Positions 25,272 to 35,100 of a DNA stretch of 64,000 bases are shown here, piece by piece. The position numbers were made by a program, and so were the translations under genes. Source of the stretch: Porticoccus hydrocarbonoclasticus MCTG13d. Its GTDB lineage: Bacteria > Pseudomonadota > Gammaproteobacteria > Pseudomonadales > Porticoccaceae. The stretch lies in contig NZ_JQMM01000001.1 in NCBI RefSeq assembly GCF_000744735.1, forward strand, positions 1,178,001 to 1,242,000. The letters run 5' to 3'. Position 1 is the first letter of the stretch. Each line of letters starts with the position of its first letter. The notes under the pieces are model-generated. The model searched no databases, had not been told where the DNA came from, and worked only from the letters and a program-made list of their open reading frames with translations.

Positions 25272-27404
25272 ATGCGTACCACACTGAACAGAGGCTGGCA
25301 GCCATGTGTGCTTGCCGCCGCCATCGCTTTTGTCAATGGCGCTTATGGAGAAGGCGTCACGGAGAATCAAGAGGACGAAGGGGAATCCCCCACCATTGAG
25401 TTGGTAGAGGTGAGAGCGGTGCAGTCCAGTAGTGACTACAGCGTACCCACCATGAATACCGCCACCAAGTTCGGTCTGTCCGCCTTCGAAACCCCACAAT
25501 CGGTGTCAGTGATCACCCGTGCCCAGATTGATGATTTCGAGCTGGATAACATGAATAACGTGTTGTCGCTCACGACCGGTGTCAATGTGGAGTCAGTGGA
25601 AACTGACCGCACGTACTTCACTGCACGGGGTTTTGATATTACCAATTTCCAATACGATGGTATGGGGCTGCAGGTGCCCGATGGCAATATCAGTGGGGAT
25701 ATCGATACTTATGCTTTTGAGCGGGTGGAAGTGGTGCGCGGTCCCAATGGTCTGATGACCGGTGCCGGCAATCCCTCGGCCACGGTTAACATGGTACGAA
25801 AACGCCCCACAGACGATTTCCAGATCCAGACATCCGCGAGCGCTGGTTCCTATGACCACACCCGTGTTGAGAGCGATATTTCCGGACGCCTGGGCGAGCG
25901 AGTGAGGGGTCGGTTCGTCACTGCCTGGCAGGATAATGAGTATCATCTGGATCGTTACGCTCACGAGAAATCCCTGGTCTATGGTGTGGTGGATGTGGAA
26001 ATTACCGATGCCACCCTGCTGACTCTTGGCTACACCTGGCAGAGAAACAAGTCGGACAGCCCCTTGTGGGGTGCGCTGCCACTATTGTACAGCGATGGCT
26101 CGGAGGTCAGTGTCGACCGCAGCACCAGTACTGCCTCGGACTGGGCGGGCTGGATTTCCAAAGAGGCGCAGGCCTTTGCTGAAGTAGTCCACGACCTGGG
26201 CAATGGTTGGCAGGTTAAAGGCACTTATACCTACATCAAGCACAACGAAGATGCCGACCTCTTCTATGCCTTTGGCACACCGGACCGGGAGACCGGGCTC
26301 GGCTTGTATGGCTACGGCAGCGATTACACCGAACATAACACCATGGACCTGTTCGATGTCTATGTCAGTGGTCAGTACCAGTTGGCCGGACGCGAACACG
26401 ACCTGGTGCTTGGATATAGTTGGTCCGAAAGTGTGGTGGACAACTTTTCCTATATGGACGATGACTTTCCCGCCATGCCGGATTTCCGCACCTGGAACGG
26501 CTCCGGTATCGAGATGAACCTGCGCGATATAGTGCGCGGTGGCGGCGATTACAAGGACCGGCAGCGATCCATCTACGGCGCTACCCGCTTGTCGATTACC
26601 GACAAGCTGAAAGTCTTACTGGGTGCGCGGGTCAGCGATTGGGACACCTCCGGAGAGTCGTATGGACTCTCTCAGGACTCGAAATATTCCGGCGTTACCA
26701 CACCTTATGCCGGCGTGGTCTACCAGCTTCTGGACAATGTGGCTCTCTATGCCAGTTACACCGACATTTTTACTCAGCAGACCGAGGAGGATATCAACGG
26801 CAGTCGACTTGATCCGCTGGAGGGCCGCAGTTACGAAGTGGGTGTGAAGAGCGAGTTACTTGCCGGCCGCCTGCTTCTATCGGTGGCGGCATTCGATATC
26901 GAACAGGAAAATCTGGCTGTATCCGCCGGATTCAACCCGATGACCGGCGATGAATACTATGAAAGCTCAGATGGTATTTCCAGCCAGGGTTTCGAAGTTG
27001 AACTGGTCGGCGAAATAAGCAGGGGTTGGGATGTCATGGCCGGCTATACCAACTTCGATATGGATGCCAATCAGCAAACTGACGAGAACGTCATTCGCTT
27101 TACTCCGGACAAGACTTTCAAACTGGCCAGCAGTTATCGCCTGCCCTGGTTGCCCGCGCTAAAAATGGGGGTGAGTGTCAAATGGCAGGATGAGACATCG
27201 CGGATAGACAGTGGCGCCGAAGTGGTTCAGGACAGTTACAAGCTGGTGGACCTGTTTGCCAATTACGACCTGAGCGACAATCTGAGGCTGAGCCTCAACG
27301 TCAAAAATGTTACCGATGAAAAATATTTCACCAGCTTGTATTGGGCACAAAGTTATTACGGTGCACCGACCACGGCCACAGCCTCCATTAACTGGCGTTA
27401 CTGA
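25272..27404 (+). CDS. TonB-dependent siderophore receptor
   Basis: I use ATG 25272; the TTG at 25260 precedes a GGGGGGA ribosome site. The 710-residue outer membrane protein has a signal peptide cleaved near AYGEG, a plug domain (about 60-200: FGLSAFETPQSVSVITRAQI, YFTARGF, FERVEVVRGPNGLMTGAG, NPSATVNMVRKRP) and a 22-stranded barrel ending in the expected terminal aromatic (NWRY). The plug motifs are typical of the FhuE/FpvA-type siderophore branch. The Fur box upstream and the PepSY gene downstream support ferric-siderophore uptake. The specific siderophore cannot be told. Confidence 0.95.
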   Translation: MRTTLNRGWQPCVLAAAIAFVNGAYGEGVTENQEDEGESPTIELVEVRAVQSSSDYSVPTMNTATKFGLSAFETPQSVSVITRAQIDDFELDNMNNVLSLTTGVNVESVETDRTYFTARGFDITNFQYDGMGLQVPDGNISGDIDTYAFERVEVVRGPNGLMTGAGNPSATVNMVRKRPTDDFQIQTSASAGSYDHTRVESDISGRLGERVRGRFVTAWQDNEYHLDRYAHEKSLVYGVVDVEITDATLLTLGYTWQRNKSDSPLWGALPLLYSDGSEVSVDRSTSTASDWAGWISKEAQAFAEVVHDLGNGWQVKGTYTYIKHNEDADLFYAFGTPDRETGLGLYGYGSDYTEHNTMDLFDVYVSGQYQLAGREHDLVLGYSWSESVVDNFSYMDDDFPAMPDFRTWNGSGIEMNLRDIVRGGGDYKDRQRSIYGATRLSITDKLKVLLGARVSDWDTSGESYGLSQDSKYSGVTTPYAGVVYQLLDNVALYASYTDIFTQQTEEDINGSRLDPLEGRSYEVGVKSELLAGRLLLSVAAFDIEQENLAVSAGFNPMTGDEYYESSDGISSQGFEVELVGEISRGWDVMAGYTNFDMDANQQTDENVIRFTPDKTFKLASSYRLPWLPALKMGVSVKWQDETSRIDSGAEVVQDSYKLVDLFANYDLSDNLRLSLNVKNVTDEKYFTSLYWAQSYYGAPTTATASINWRY

Positions 27405-27419
27405 GTCCGGGGGTAGTTT

Positions 27420-27998
27420 GTGGATTCCTGGTTTGTAGCCTCTATATCGCCGGTGGCACTGCTACTGGCGGGACTGCTATCCACAGCGGGGATGGTTCTG
27501 TTGTATCTCTGTTGGCGTCGCAAAAATGGTCCGGTGTGGCTCTGGTTTGCCTGGGGAATCATTGCGGTTTCCATTTGGCCCTGGCAGCGGGCGCTCGGTT
27601 TTGATCGTGGTATTGCGGTGGCCCCTCTATGGTTGGCACTGGTGGCGTTCCTTCTCATTGCCGGCGGTGCGAATTGGCGCGCGGCGCTGCGACCGTTCGT
27701 TATTCACACGGGGAGATCCCGTCCGGCCGAACAGATACCCTGGGGCCGTCGGTCACTGCGCTGGTTGCTGGCGGGTCCCTTGTACCTACTGGCGACAACC
27801 GGGCTGGTGATGGGCTGGTTTGCCCAGTCGCAATGGAGTGACGCCAACCGGCTGGTGGGCGCAGCGTTATTTCTGGTGATACTGTGGCCGTTGGCTATTG
27901 TGTGGAGCAGTGCCGACCCGCGACTGTGGCGTCCCTTGTTGGCCTGTGTCACGTTGATATTGGGTGGCTGTGCCTTAATCTACAGGGTGGGTGGCTGA
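27420..27998 (+). CDS. Membrane protein resembling fused DUF3325-DUF3649
   Basis: 192 residues starting at GTG 27420, 7 bases after GGGGG and 15 bp after the receptor. Five or six hydrophobic helices are visible. The first half (LLLAGLLSTAGMVLLYLC, then a WPWQRALGFDRG loop) resembles DUF3325, and the second half (LLAGPLYLLATTGLVMGWF, LFLVILWPLAIVWSSADPR) resembles DUF3649. These are usually two separate small genes beside siderophore receptors and PepSY proteins. A fusion is my reading; the biochemical role is not known to me, though the context indicates handling of iron-siderophore after uptake. Confidence 0.65.
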   Translation: MDSWFVASISPVALLLAGLLSTAGMVLLYLCWRRKNGPVWLWFAWGIIAVSIWPWQRALGFDRGIAVAPLWLALVAFLLIAGGANWRAALRPFVIHTGRSRPAEQIPWGRRSLRWLLAGPLYLLATTGLVMGWFAQSQWSDANRLVGAALFLVILWPLAIVWSSADPRLWRPLLACVTLILGGCALIYRVGG

Positions 27999-28000
27999 TT

Positions 28001-29515
28001 ATGGCAAGGGGGAATGGTGCCCGATCGGCATTTGTGAGGCTCGCTCTAAACGGTCATTCGGGGTTGGGCCTGGCACTGTCGGCACTGCTGTATATTGTGG
28101 TGTTCAGTGGTTCTGTCGCGGTGTTTTATCCGGAGTTTGAGCGTTGGGAACAGCCCGCTGTGCCCGAATTTACCGAGTGGCAGCCGGGTGCCATCAGCCG
28201 TGCAGCCAGCGCCATAATGGCGCTGGAGGCGAAACGAACGGACGAGCCACCGGACCACCTGTTTATTGCCTTGCCCTACACCGATATGCCCCGCTTTGTG
28301 GTGCATGCCGGTGAAAGTGGGGCTTTTGCCGATCCCGTCGGGCGACTGGGTGCGCCGGTTAATCATGAATGGACGCATTTTCTCACCGACCTGCATTTGC
28401 GTCTGTCCCTGCCCTCTGTGTGGGGTTTAACCCTGGTTGGCATACTCGGCGTGGGACTGGTGGCTCTGGTGATCGGCGGCATCCTGGCTCACCCCAATCT
28501 ACTGAAAGATGCCTTTTCCCTGCGCTGGTCGGGATCAGCCCGATTGCGGTTGGCAGATGTCCACAATCGCCTGGGGGTGTGGAGCAGCCCATTTGCATTA
28601 GCTCTCGCCATTACCGGTGCTGTGATCGGCTTGTCACAGGTGCTAGGTTTTGTCGTGGCGACCCTGTTTTTTGAGGGCAATACCGAAGCAGCCACAGAAT
28701 CACTGTTTCTCTCCGATCCAAAACCTACGGGGGAAGCCGCGCCACTGGCCAACGTGTCGGCTGCTCTGGAGACAGTCCGCTCCCTCAGTCCCGAAATGCA
28801 GCCCAATATGATCATTGTCCACGAGCCGGGCACAACCGCCCAACGGGTAGAAGTCGGTGCTCTGGTGCCGGGCCGCCTCGTCTGGAGTGAGTTTTACGCA
28901 CTGGATGCCGAGGGTGGGCTACTGGAAAGCGCCGGGTGGTCCGACGGGGAGCCAGGTGTTCAGGTATATGCATCGATGTTTCGACTGCATTTTGGACATT
29001 TTGGTGGGTTGTCAGTGCAATTGCTCTACCTGTTGCTGGGCGCAGGACTCTGTACCTGTGTTGCTGCTGGCGGCAGTATCTGGCTGGTGCGACGGCGGCA
29101 GAGAGGTATGCCATACCCCCGTCTGGAACGAGCCTGGGTGGGTATTGTGTGGGGAGCACCACTGGTGTTGATTCTGTCGGCTATCGGCTGGTTCGGCTGG
29201 GCCTGGCAGCCACTTTATACTTTCTGGATTGGGCTGCTTCTGAGCGTGGTTATTGCCGTAGCGATTGGAGACAGAGTCTATCTTGCTGTCGGTTTGAAGC
29301 TATTACTGGTGATGGCCATATTGGTGCTGTTGTGCCTGCACCTTGCGCTGTTTGGCCTTGATGCCGTTGGTCCGGCCGCACGGTTGATCAATGGGTTATT
29401 GGTGGTTTCAGTGTTGTTGGTATCCCTGCGAGTGTGGCTGGAACTGCGATGGATTATCCGCGATGCGTCAAAAACATTGTCGCTGAGAAGCAGTGGGCAG
29501 GCAGCCGATTCATAA
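28001..29515 (+). CDS. PepSY-associated TM protein (putative ferric-siderophore reductase)
   Basis: 504 residues from ATG 28001, 2 bp after the preceding stop; a longer frame overlaps that gene. It has the PepSY-TM layout: an N-terminal helix (ALSALLYIVVFSGSVAVFY), a large periplasmic loop, VHNRLGVWSSPFALALAITG with membrane His, another periplasmic domain, RLHFGHFGGLSVQLLYLLLG, and four C-terminal helices. Members linked to siderophore receptors (such as FoxB- or FpvG-like) reduce and release iron in the periplasm. That role is inferred from the family and operon. Confidence 0.87.
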   Translation: MARGNGARSAFVRLALNGHSGLGLALSALLYIVVFSGSVAVFYPEFERWEQPAVPEFTEWQPGAISRAASAIMALEAKRTDEPPDHLFIALPYTDMPRFVVHAGESGAFADPVGRLGAPVNHEWTHFLTDLHLRLSLPSVWGLTLVGILGVGLVALVIGGILAHPNLLKDAFSLRWSGSARLRLADVHNRLGVWSSPFALALAITGAVIGLSQVLGFVVATLFFEGNTEAATESLFLSDPKPTGEAAPLANVSAALETVRSLSPEMQPNMIIVHEPGTTAQRVEVGALVPGRLVWSEFYALDAEGGLLESAGWSDGEPGVQVYASMFRLHFGHFGGLSVQLLYLLLGAGLCTCVAAGGSIWLVRRRQRGMPYPRLERAWVGIVWGAPLVLILSAIGWFGWAWQPLYTFWIGLLLSVVIAVAIGDRVYLAVGLKLLLVMAILVLLCLHLALFGLDAVGPAARLINGLLVVSVLLVSLRVWLELRWIIRDASKTLSLRSSGQAADS

Positions 29516-29680
29516 GCTGATTACTCCCTTCTGACGGCGGGATTTTTGACAGTTTACCCACTGCCAATGAAAACACACAGTGAATCCAATCATTTTGTGC
29601 GGGTCGCTGCAGGTAATAGTAGAAGTAGCCAACTATTGGAGAAGAGAACAGAACAGGGACACGCGACAGCCTCTCACCGT

Positions 29681-29722
29681 CAGACCAACCTCGACAATAC
29701 GGACTTTTTTGGGCAGGATCAT
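29681..29722 (-). pseudogene. mvaB: Fragment of a second mvaB 5' end
   Basis: The minus strand from ATG 29722 reads MILPKKVRIVEVGL, against [14 protein letters not shown] of the intact mvaB (24050-24952); the DNA match covers about 40 bp with a few changes. After that it continues TVRGC and soon meets stops. It lies within the 313-bp gap between the PepSY gene and yajD, which contains nothing else I can support. It shows that another HMG-CoA lyase gene or a rearranged copy was once here. Confidence 0.75.
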
Positions 29723-29828
29723 GGTGTTTCAGCCCAGCTGTGTGGATAACCAGCCCCAACGTTACTGACTTCGCTGGTGCCGGGGAAGCTGCTCAAGCGG
29801 GTGATGGGTAACGGTGCGGGAGAAAATC

Positions 29829-30197
29829 ATGTCATCGGACAAGCTTGACAAGGCCGTGGCCGACGCCCGGATGGCACGTGACCAGCGGGAGAAGGGTTAC
29901 CGTGAACAGACACTGAAAATGTATCCCTGGGTGTGCGGGCGCTGTGCCCGGGAATTCAACCGGCAGAATCTGCAACAACTGACAGTTCATCACCGGGATC
30001 ACAACCACGACAACAACCCGTCCGACGGCAGCAACTGGGAATTGCTATGCATCTACTGTCACGACAACGAGCATTCCCGTTATGAGGATGCCGGTTATGG
30101 CGATGTACTGCCACAAACGCAAAAGACGGCTGCGACGCACAACCCCTTCGGTAATCTGGGGGAGTTGATGAAACAGAAAAATAACCCGGATGGATAG
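29829..30197 (+). CDS. yajD: YajD-type HNH nuclease domain protein
   Basis: 122 residues from ATG 29829, with GGGAG 8-9 bases upstream; the longer frame from 29814 is less likely. The zinc pairs CGRC and CIYC flank the HNH core TVHHRDHNHDNNPSDGSN, and the C-terminus ends in GNLGELMKQKN. This matches the widespread YajD family of small HNH proteins, whose cellular substrate is unknown. It is a stand-alone gene. Confidence 0.92.
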   Translation: MSSDKLDKAVADARMARDQREKGYREQTLKMYPWVCGRCAREFNRQNLQQLTVHHRDHNHDNNPSDGSNWELLCIYCHDNEHSRYEDAGYGDVLPQTQKTAATHNPFGNLGELMKQKNNPDG

Positions 30198-30382
30198 CCA
30201 TCGGTAGCTTGCAAAGCTTTATCGGCAACGTACGTTAACAATCGTTTTTATGGCAAAGGTCTTGTCTTCGGCTATTCATCGGATTCCCGGGGTGATGTCA
30301 GAGGTCTTTGTAAAGGAGCTGATTGGAACGGCGTGGCGCTGTACCAGCCGGGTGAATCCGGTCTCAAAAAACAGGGGATCCC

Positions 30383-30874
30383 TTGAAAAAAATCGTACTG
30401 CTGGTGGATGTACAGAACATTTATTACACCACCAGAGATGCCTACGGGCAACATTTCGATTACAACCGTTTCTGGGAAAGGGCCACCGCAAACCGGCAGG
30501 TTGTCAAAGCCATTGCCTACGCCGTTGACCGCGGTGATGAGAAGCAGCGGCAGTTTCAGACTATCCTCAGAGCCATTGGTTTTGAGGTGAAGTTAAAACC
30601 CTTTATCAAACGGGCCGACGGTTCTGCCAAGGGGGACTGGGATGTCGGTATTACCCTTGATGCCATGGAATACGCGAAACATGCGGACCTGCTGGTGCTG
30701 GTTTCCGGCGATGGTGATTTTGCCCTGCTGGTCGACAGGGTGCGCCATGACTTTGGTATTCCGGTGGAGGTTTACGGTGTGCCCGGGTTTACTGCCTTCG
30801 CTTTGATCAATGCGGCTACCGAATACGTACCGGTGGAGAGCGATTTACTGCTGGGCTCACCGGGCAGAACATGA
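30383..30874 (+). CDS. NYN-domain protein (LabA/DUF88-like putative RNase)
   Basis: 163 residues starting at TTG 30383, with AGGGG about 6 bases upstream. The NYN/PIN-like fold shows its acidic residues in LLVDVQNIYY (Asp9, Asn12), KGDWDVGITLDA and VLVSGDGDFALLVDRV. Such proteins are single-strand RNA nucleases or RNA-binding regulators. The region between yajD and this gene (30198-30382) has no recognisable feature. Not in a clear operon. Confidence 0.88.
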   Translation: MKKIVLLVDVQNIYYTTRDAYGQHFDYNRFWERATANRQVVKAIAYAVDRGDEKQRQFQTILRAIGFEVKLKPFIKRADGSAKGDWDVGITLDAMEYAKHADLLVLVSGDGDFALLVDRVRHDFGIPVEVYGVPGFTAFALINAATEYVPVESDLLLGSPGRT

Positions 30875-31065
30875 GTCATATCAGAGGTTCTCGCCCGCTG
30901 GTGTGCATTGGCTCCCGATCCGGTTTTGGGAGGCTACCGGTGTTGCTGATTCTGTTTCCGTGTAGGCTGATCCATAGGTCCGGCATCGACGTAATGTTGA
31001 ATAGTCACGTTACAATTTTCTCACCGGGCTTTCAGCCCGCTCATCCTAGCTTCTGGTAACTGCCG

Positions 31066-32148
31066 ATGGTCTTTCGGAAATTCCCGTTCGTTATGCTGAT
31101 GGCTGTTTTGTTGTTCTTTGGCAGCCCCATCCAGGTCCTTGCCGATGAGGATAGTGTGCCTGTTTCCGTCACTCGTCCCTACCTGGCGAAACTGGGTGAA
31201 ACATTGAAGTTGTCCGGGTCTGTCAATGCCCTGCAGCGGGCCAGCCTCTCCACCCGGGTCGACGGTCTGATAGCTGATCTCCAGGTGGATGTGGGCAGTC
31301 AAGTCAAACAAGGTGATCCGTTATTGCAGCTGGACGCTGCGCTGATCACCCTTGAGTATCAGCGGGCCAGGGCGGCTACTGCAGAGCAGCGGGCTGCGCT
31401 CGATGAGGCCCAAAGACTGCTGGATGATGCGCTGCGTCTACGCGAGAACAACCACGTATCCGCAAATGAAGTAAATACCCGTCGTGCAAGTCTCAACCTG
31501 GCGCAGGCATCACTTGAAGCGGCGATAGCCGATCAGCGCTCAGTGGCAGAAATGGTCGAGAGGCATGTTTTGCCGGCACCCTTTGATGGGGTTATCGCAG
31601 CCCGTCATGTTGACCGGGGAGAGTGGATAAGTCGGGGTGACCCGGTGTTTGAGCTGGTCTCCCTGGATCGGGTACGCCTGGATGTCAGGATGCCCCAGGA
31701 ACGCTTTTCGGAAATCAGTGGCAAGACGCCGGTCAATATCTGTCCCGACAGCAATCCGGTGAAATGTTTCTCTGGCACGGTAGCCGCGCTGGTGCCCGTC
31801 AGCGACTCTTCAACCCGGACATTTCTGGTTCGAATCCGCCCCGAGGGGAATTCGGGGCAGCTGTTGCCCGGAACGTCTGCCAGTGCCGTTTTTGAACTGG
31901 GAGACGGGCGTTCACGGGATATGCTGCTGCCCCGTGATGCACTGCTGCGCCATCCGGATGGAAGCTACAGTGTGTTTGTGGCCAGAGAGGGTATTGCTCG
32001 GCGTCAGCTGGTAGAGGTAGGCCACGAAGCGCGGGACAACGTGGTCATTACCGGTGGATTGGCAATTACCGATGACGTGGTGGTCAGGGGCAACGAGGTA
32101 TTGAGAGATGGGCAGGTGCTTCGTCTTGTCGAGTCCCCCAACCCTTAA
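31066..32148 (+). CDS. RND efflux periplasmic adaptor (membrane fusion protein)
   Basis: 360 residues from ATG 31066, with a signal peptide (MLMAVLLFFGSPIQVLA, cleaved near residue 27). The HlyD/AcrA layout is visible: lipoyl half STRVDGLIADLQVDVGSQVK, a heptad coiled coil (about 105-165), second lipoyl half VLPAPFDGVIAARHVDRGEW, then beta-barrel and membrane-proximal domains. There is no lipobox Cys. It is encoded 13 bp before the RND permease; no outer membrane channel gene is nearby, so a housekeeping TolC-like protein must serve. Confidence 0.93.
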   Translation: MVFRKFPFVMLMAVLLFFGSPIQVLADEDSVPVSVTRPYLAKLGETLKLSGSVNALQRASLSTRVDGLIADLQVDVGSQVKQGDPLLQLDAALITLEYQRARAATAEQRAALDEAQRLLDDALRLRENNHVSANEVNTRRASLNLAQASLEAAIADQRSVAEMVERHVLPAPFDGVIAARHVDRGEWISRGDPVFELVSLDRVRLDVRMPQERFSEISGKTPVNICPDSNPVKCFSGTVAALVPVSDSSTRTFLVRIRPEGNSGQLLPGTSASAVFELGDGRSRDMLLPRDALLRHPDGSYSVFVAREGIARRQLVEVGHEARDNVVITGGLAITDDVVVRGNEVLRDGQVLRLVESPNP

Positions 32149-32161
32149 GGAGCGTTTCTGA

Positions 32162-35100
32162 ATGCTTGATGCGGGCGTGAAGAATGGCAAATTGCTCGCC
32201 GTTATCGTGCTGATCATTTGCGTGCTGGGAATTGCCGCGGCATTTCGTATTCCGGTGCAGATGATTCCTGACCTCAGTGTGCGTACGATCAGCGTTGTTA
32301 CCGGTTGGGCCGGTGCGACACCGCAGGATATTGAAAAAGAGATTCTGATTGAGCAGGAGCGCTATCTGCGCTCCCTGCCCAATCTGCAGCGCATGGAATC
32401 TGTCGCGGAAACCGGTCGGGCCACTATTGAGCTGGAGTTTCCCTTCGGGGTCGATGTCAACGAGGCCCTGATCCGGGTGGCCAATGCCCTCAGTCAAGTG
32501 CCCAGTTACCCGGAAAATGTCGATCAGCCACAACTGATCAGTACGTCATTTTCAGAAAATGCTTTCATGTATTTCGCCCTTCGCCCGAAATCTGGCAATC
32601 CGCTGGGTCTCGATATCGATATGATCGGCGATTTTGTCGAGGACGAGGTGCGACCGCGCCTGGAACGGGTTAGCGGCGTCTCGCAGGTAGAGGTTCGGGG
32701 TGCCGCAGAGCGGCAGGTGCAGGTCCATGTGGACCCCGCCCGCCTGGCCCAGCGGGGACTCAGTCTGGTGGATGTGCGGGATGCGATCCGCAGCCGCAAC
32801 CGGGATATTTCAGCCGGGGATATCGACGATGGCAAGCGCCGCTATCTGATGCGGGTGGTGGGCCGGTTCAGGGATCTGGAGACCCTGGATAATTTGATTC
32901 TGGCTCACCGCAACGGCAGCGATATTCTGCTGAAAGACGTGGCCGATGTCAGAATGGATCACTTTGAGGTGCGCGATCTGAGCTATGTGGACGGTGAGCG
33001 TAGCATCAGTATGGCGGTGCGGCGGGAGTCGGGTTCCAATGTTATTCAGATCAAGCACGATATGCTGCAAGCCGTTGCCGAGGTAAGGCGCGAACTGCTG
33101 GAACCCAATGGCCTGGAAATAACCCTGATTGGCGACGATGTGCGCTACGTCCAGTCTTCAGTGCGGGGTGTCGTTCAGAATCTGGCGATTGGCGCGCTGC
33201 TGGCCACCCTTATCATGTACCTGTTCTTGCGTTCTCCCCGGGCGACCTTCATTGGATTGATGGGCATTCCTGTCTGCACCATAGCCGCTTTTCTGGGGCT
33301 ACTGGTATTCGGTCGGACCATCAATGTGATCTCTCTGGCGGGGATTGCCTTCGCCATCGGCATGACCCTGGACAATACCATCGTTGTGCTGGAAAGCATT
33401 GAGCAGGCCCGACGCCGCGGACTGGACCGAATCGAGGCCGCCATTGCCGGGGTTCGGGAAGTCTGGCCGGCGGTGTTGGCATCCAGCATGACGACAGTGT
33501 TGGTGTTCGCACCGGTCCTGTTGGTGCAGGAGGAGGCGGGGCAGATTTATTCGGACATTGCCATTGCCATCTCCAGTGCGATTATCGCTTCGATGCTGTT
33601 GGCAGTATTTGTGGTTCCCGCCGCCTGTGCCCGGTTGGGTTTTGGCAACGGTTACGGACTTACCGGTGAGACGGCTGAACGGGGTTCGATTCTCCGGGCG
33701 GTGTACTGGGTAACCGGTAGCCCTCTGCGTCGCAGAACCTGTCTGATGGTGACAATGCTCTCGACAGTCGGCGCCGCCTGGTGGCTGATGCCCCCGGCAG
33801 AATACCTGCCCGAAGGTGAGGAGCCCAAGGCGTTCAGTTCGATGTTTGCGCCACCTGGCTACAACCTCCAGGAAATCATGGTCATCGGTAAAGAGGTACA
33901 GGCCATTCTCGACGCGTCAGTAAACGCCGATCCGCACCTGTTCGACCGGGGTGAAGCACGGATTCCCTCGCTCAAGTACTATTCCCTGAGGGTGTCAGCG
34001 GGTGGCCTTAGAGTTATCAGTGAACCGACCCGCGATGTTGATATTCAGCCAATGATGGATGCCCTGACGGATCTTTTTACCAGTTATCCCGGGATGCGTG
34101 GATTTTCCGGTCGAGGTTCAATTATCTCCAGTAACCAGGGTGGTACCCGGGCAGTGAACCTGGATATCTCCGGTCCAGAACTGGACAACCTCTATCAAAC
34201 GGCCGCCAATGCGTTTCGGCGGGCGGGTGATCTGTTTGAGCGGCCGCAACTGGATTCGGAGCCATCGTCCCTGACGCTCGATCAGCCGCTGGTGGAAATC
34301 CGTCCCCGCTGGAATCGCATGGCAGAAGTGGGTTTTACGGCTGACAACTTTGGTTTTACCATCGCGGCGCTGAGTGATGGGGCTTTCACCGATGAGTTTT
34401 TTGTGGAGGATGATAAAGTCGATATTTTCCTGTTCAGTGATGCCGTGCGTGACCAGAAACTGGATCAGTTGGCTGCCCAGCCCATTCTGACCCCCAGCGG
34501 CGAGGTACTGCCGCTGGGGGCGCTGGCAGAACTGGTTCAGACAGTGGATAGCGATAGTCTGCGGCGGGTAGATGGTCGCCGCACCGTCACGTTGCTGATT
34601 ATCCCGCCTCGGGATGTGGCTCTGGAAACCGCTGTGGCACGCGTCAGGGATGTGATGGTGCCGGCGATGCAGGCGTCCGGCGAGGTTCATAAGGGGGTCA
34701 GTATGTCGATCTCCGGCGCCGCAGACCAACTGGATGCCACTCGGGAGTCCCTGAGCAGCAATTTACTGGTGTCGGTGGTGCTGATCTACCTGCTGCTGGT
34801 GGCCATTTTTTCTCACTGGGGGTTTCCCCTGCTGATTCTGGCCACTGTGCCGCTGGGTATCGCCGGTGGCATCGTCGGACTGGTGGCCATCAATGGTGTC
34901 GGCTCGTTGATGGGAATCCTGGGTTTTACTTCTTTTCACCAACCATTCGATATGATTACCATGCTGGGTTTTGTGATACTGCTGGGTACGGTGGTCAACA
35001 ACCCGATACTGATTGTCGATCATGCCCGGCACAATCTGCGACAGGGTGCGGAGAGTATCCTGGCGGCGGTGAGAGGAGCCGTGGAAGCGCGCCTTCGGCC

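Noticed and set aside
29829-30197. YajD HNH protein as a mobile-element endonuclease
   Set aside because: It matches the stand-alone YajD family and has no intron, intein or phage context.
30997-31016. Promoter before the RND adaptor (TTGAAT and TACAAT)
   Set aside because: The two elements are only 8 bp apart, too close for a sigma-70 promoter.
30871-31059. 62-codon ORF overlapping the NYN gene stop by ATGA
   Set aside because: The overlap looks like coupling, but the translation has low-information composition, no recognisable motif, and ends just before the next gene; not supported.
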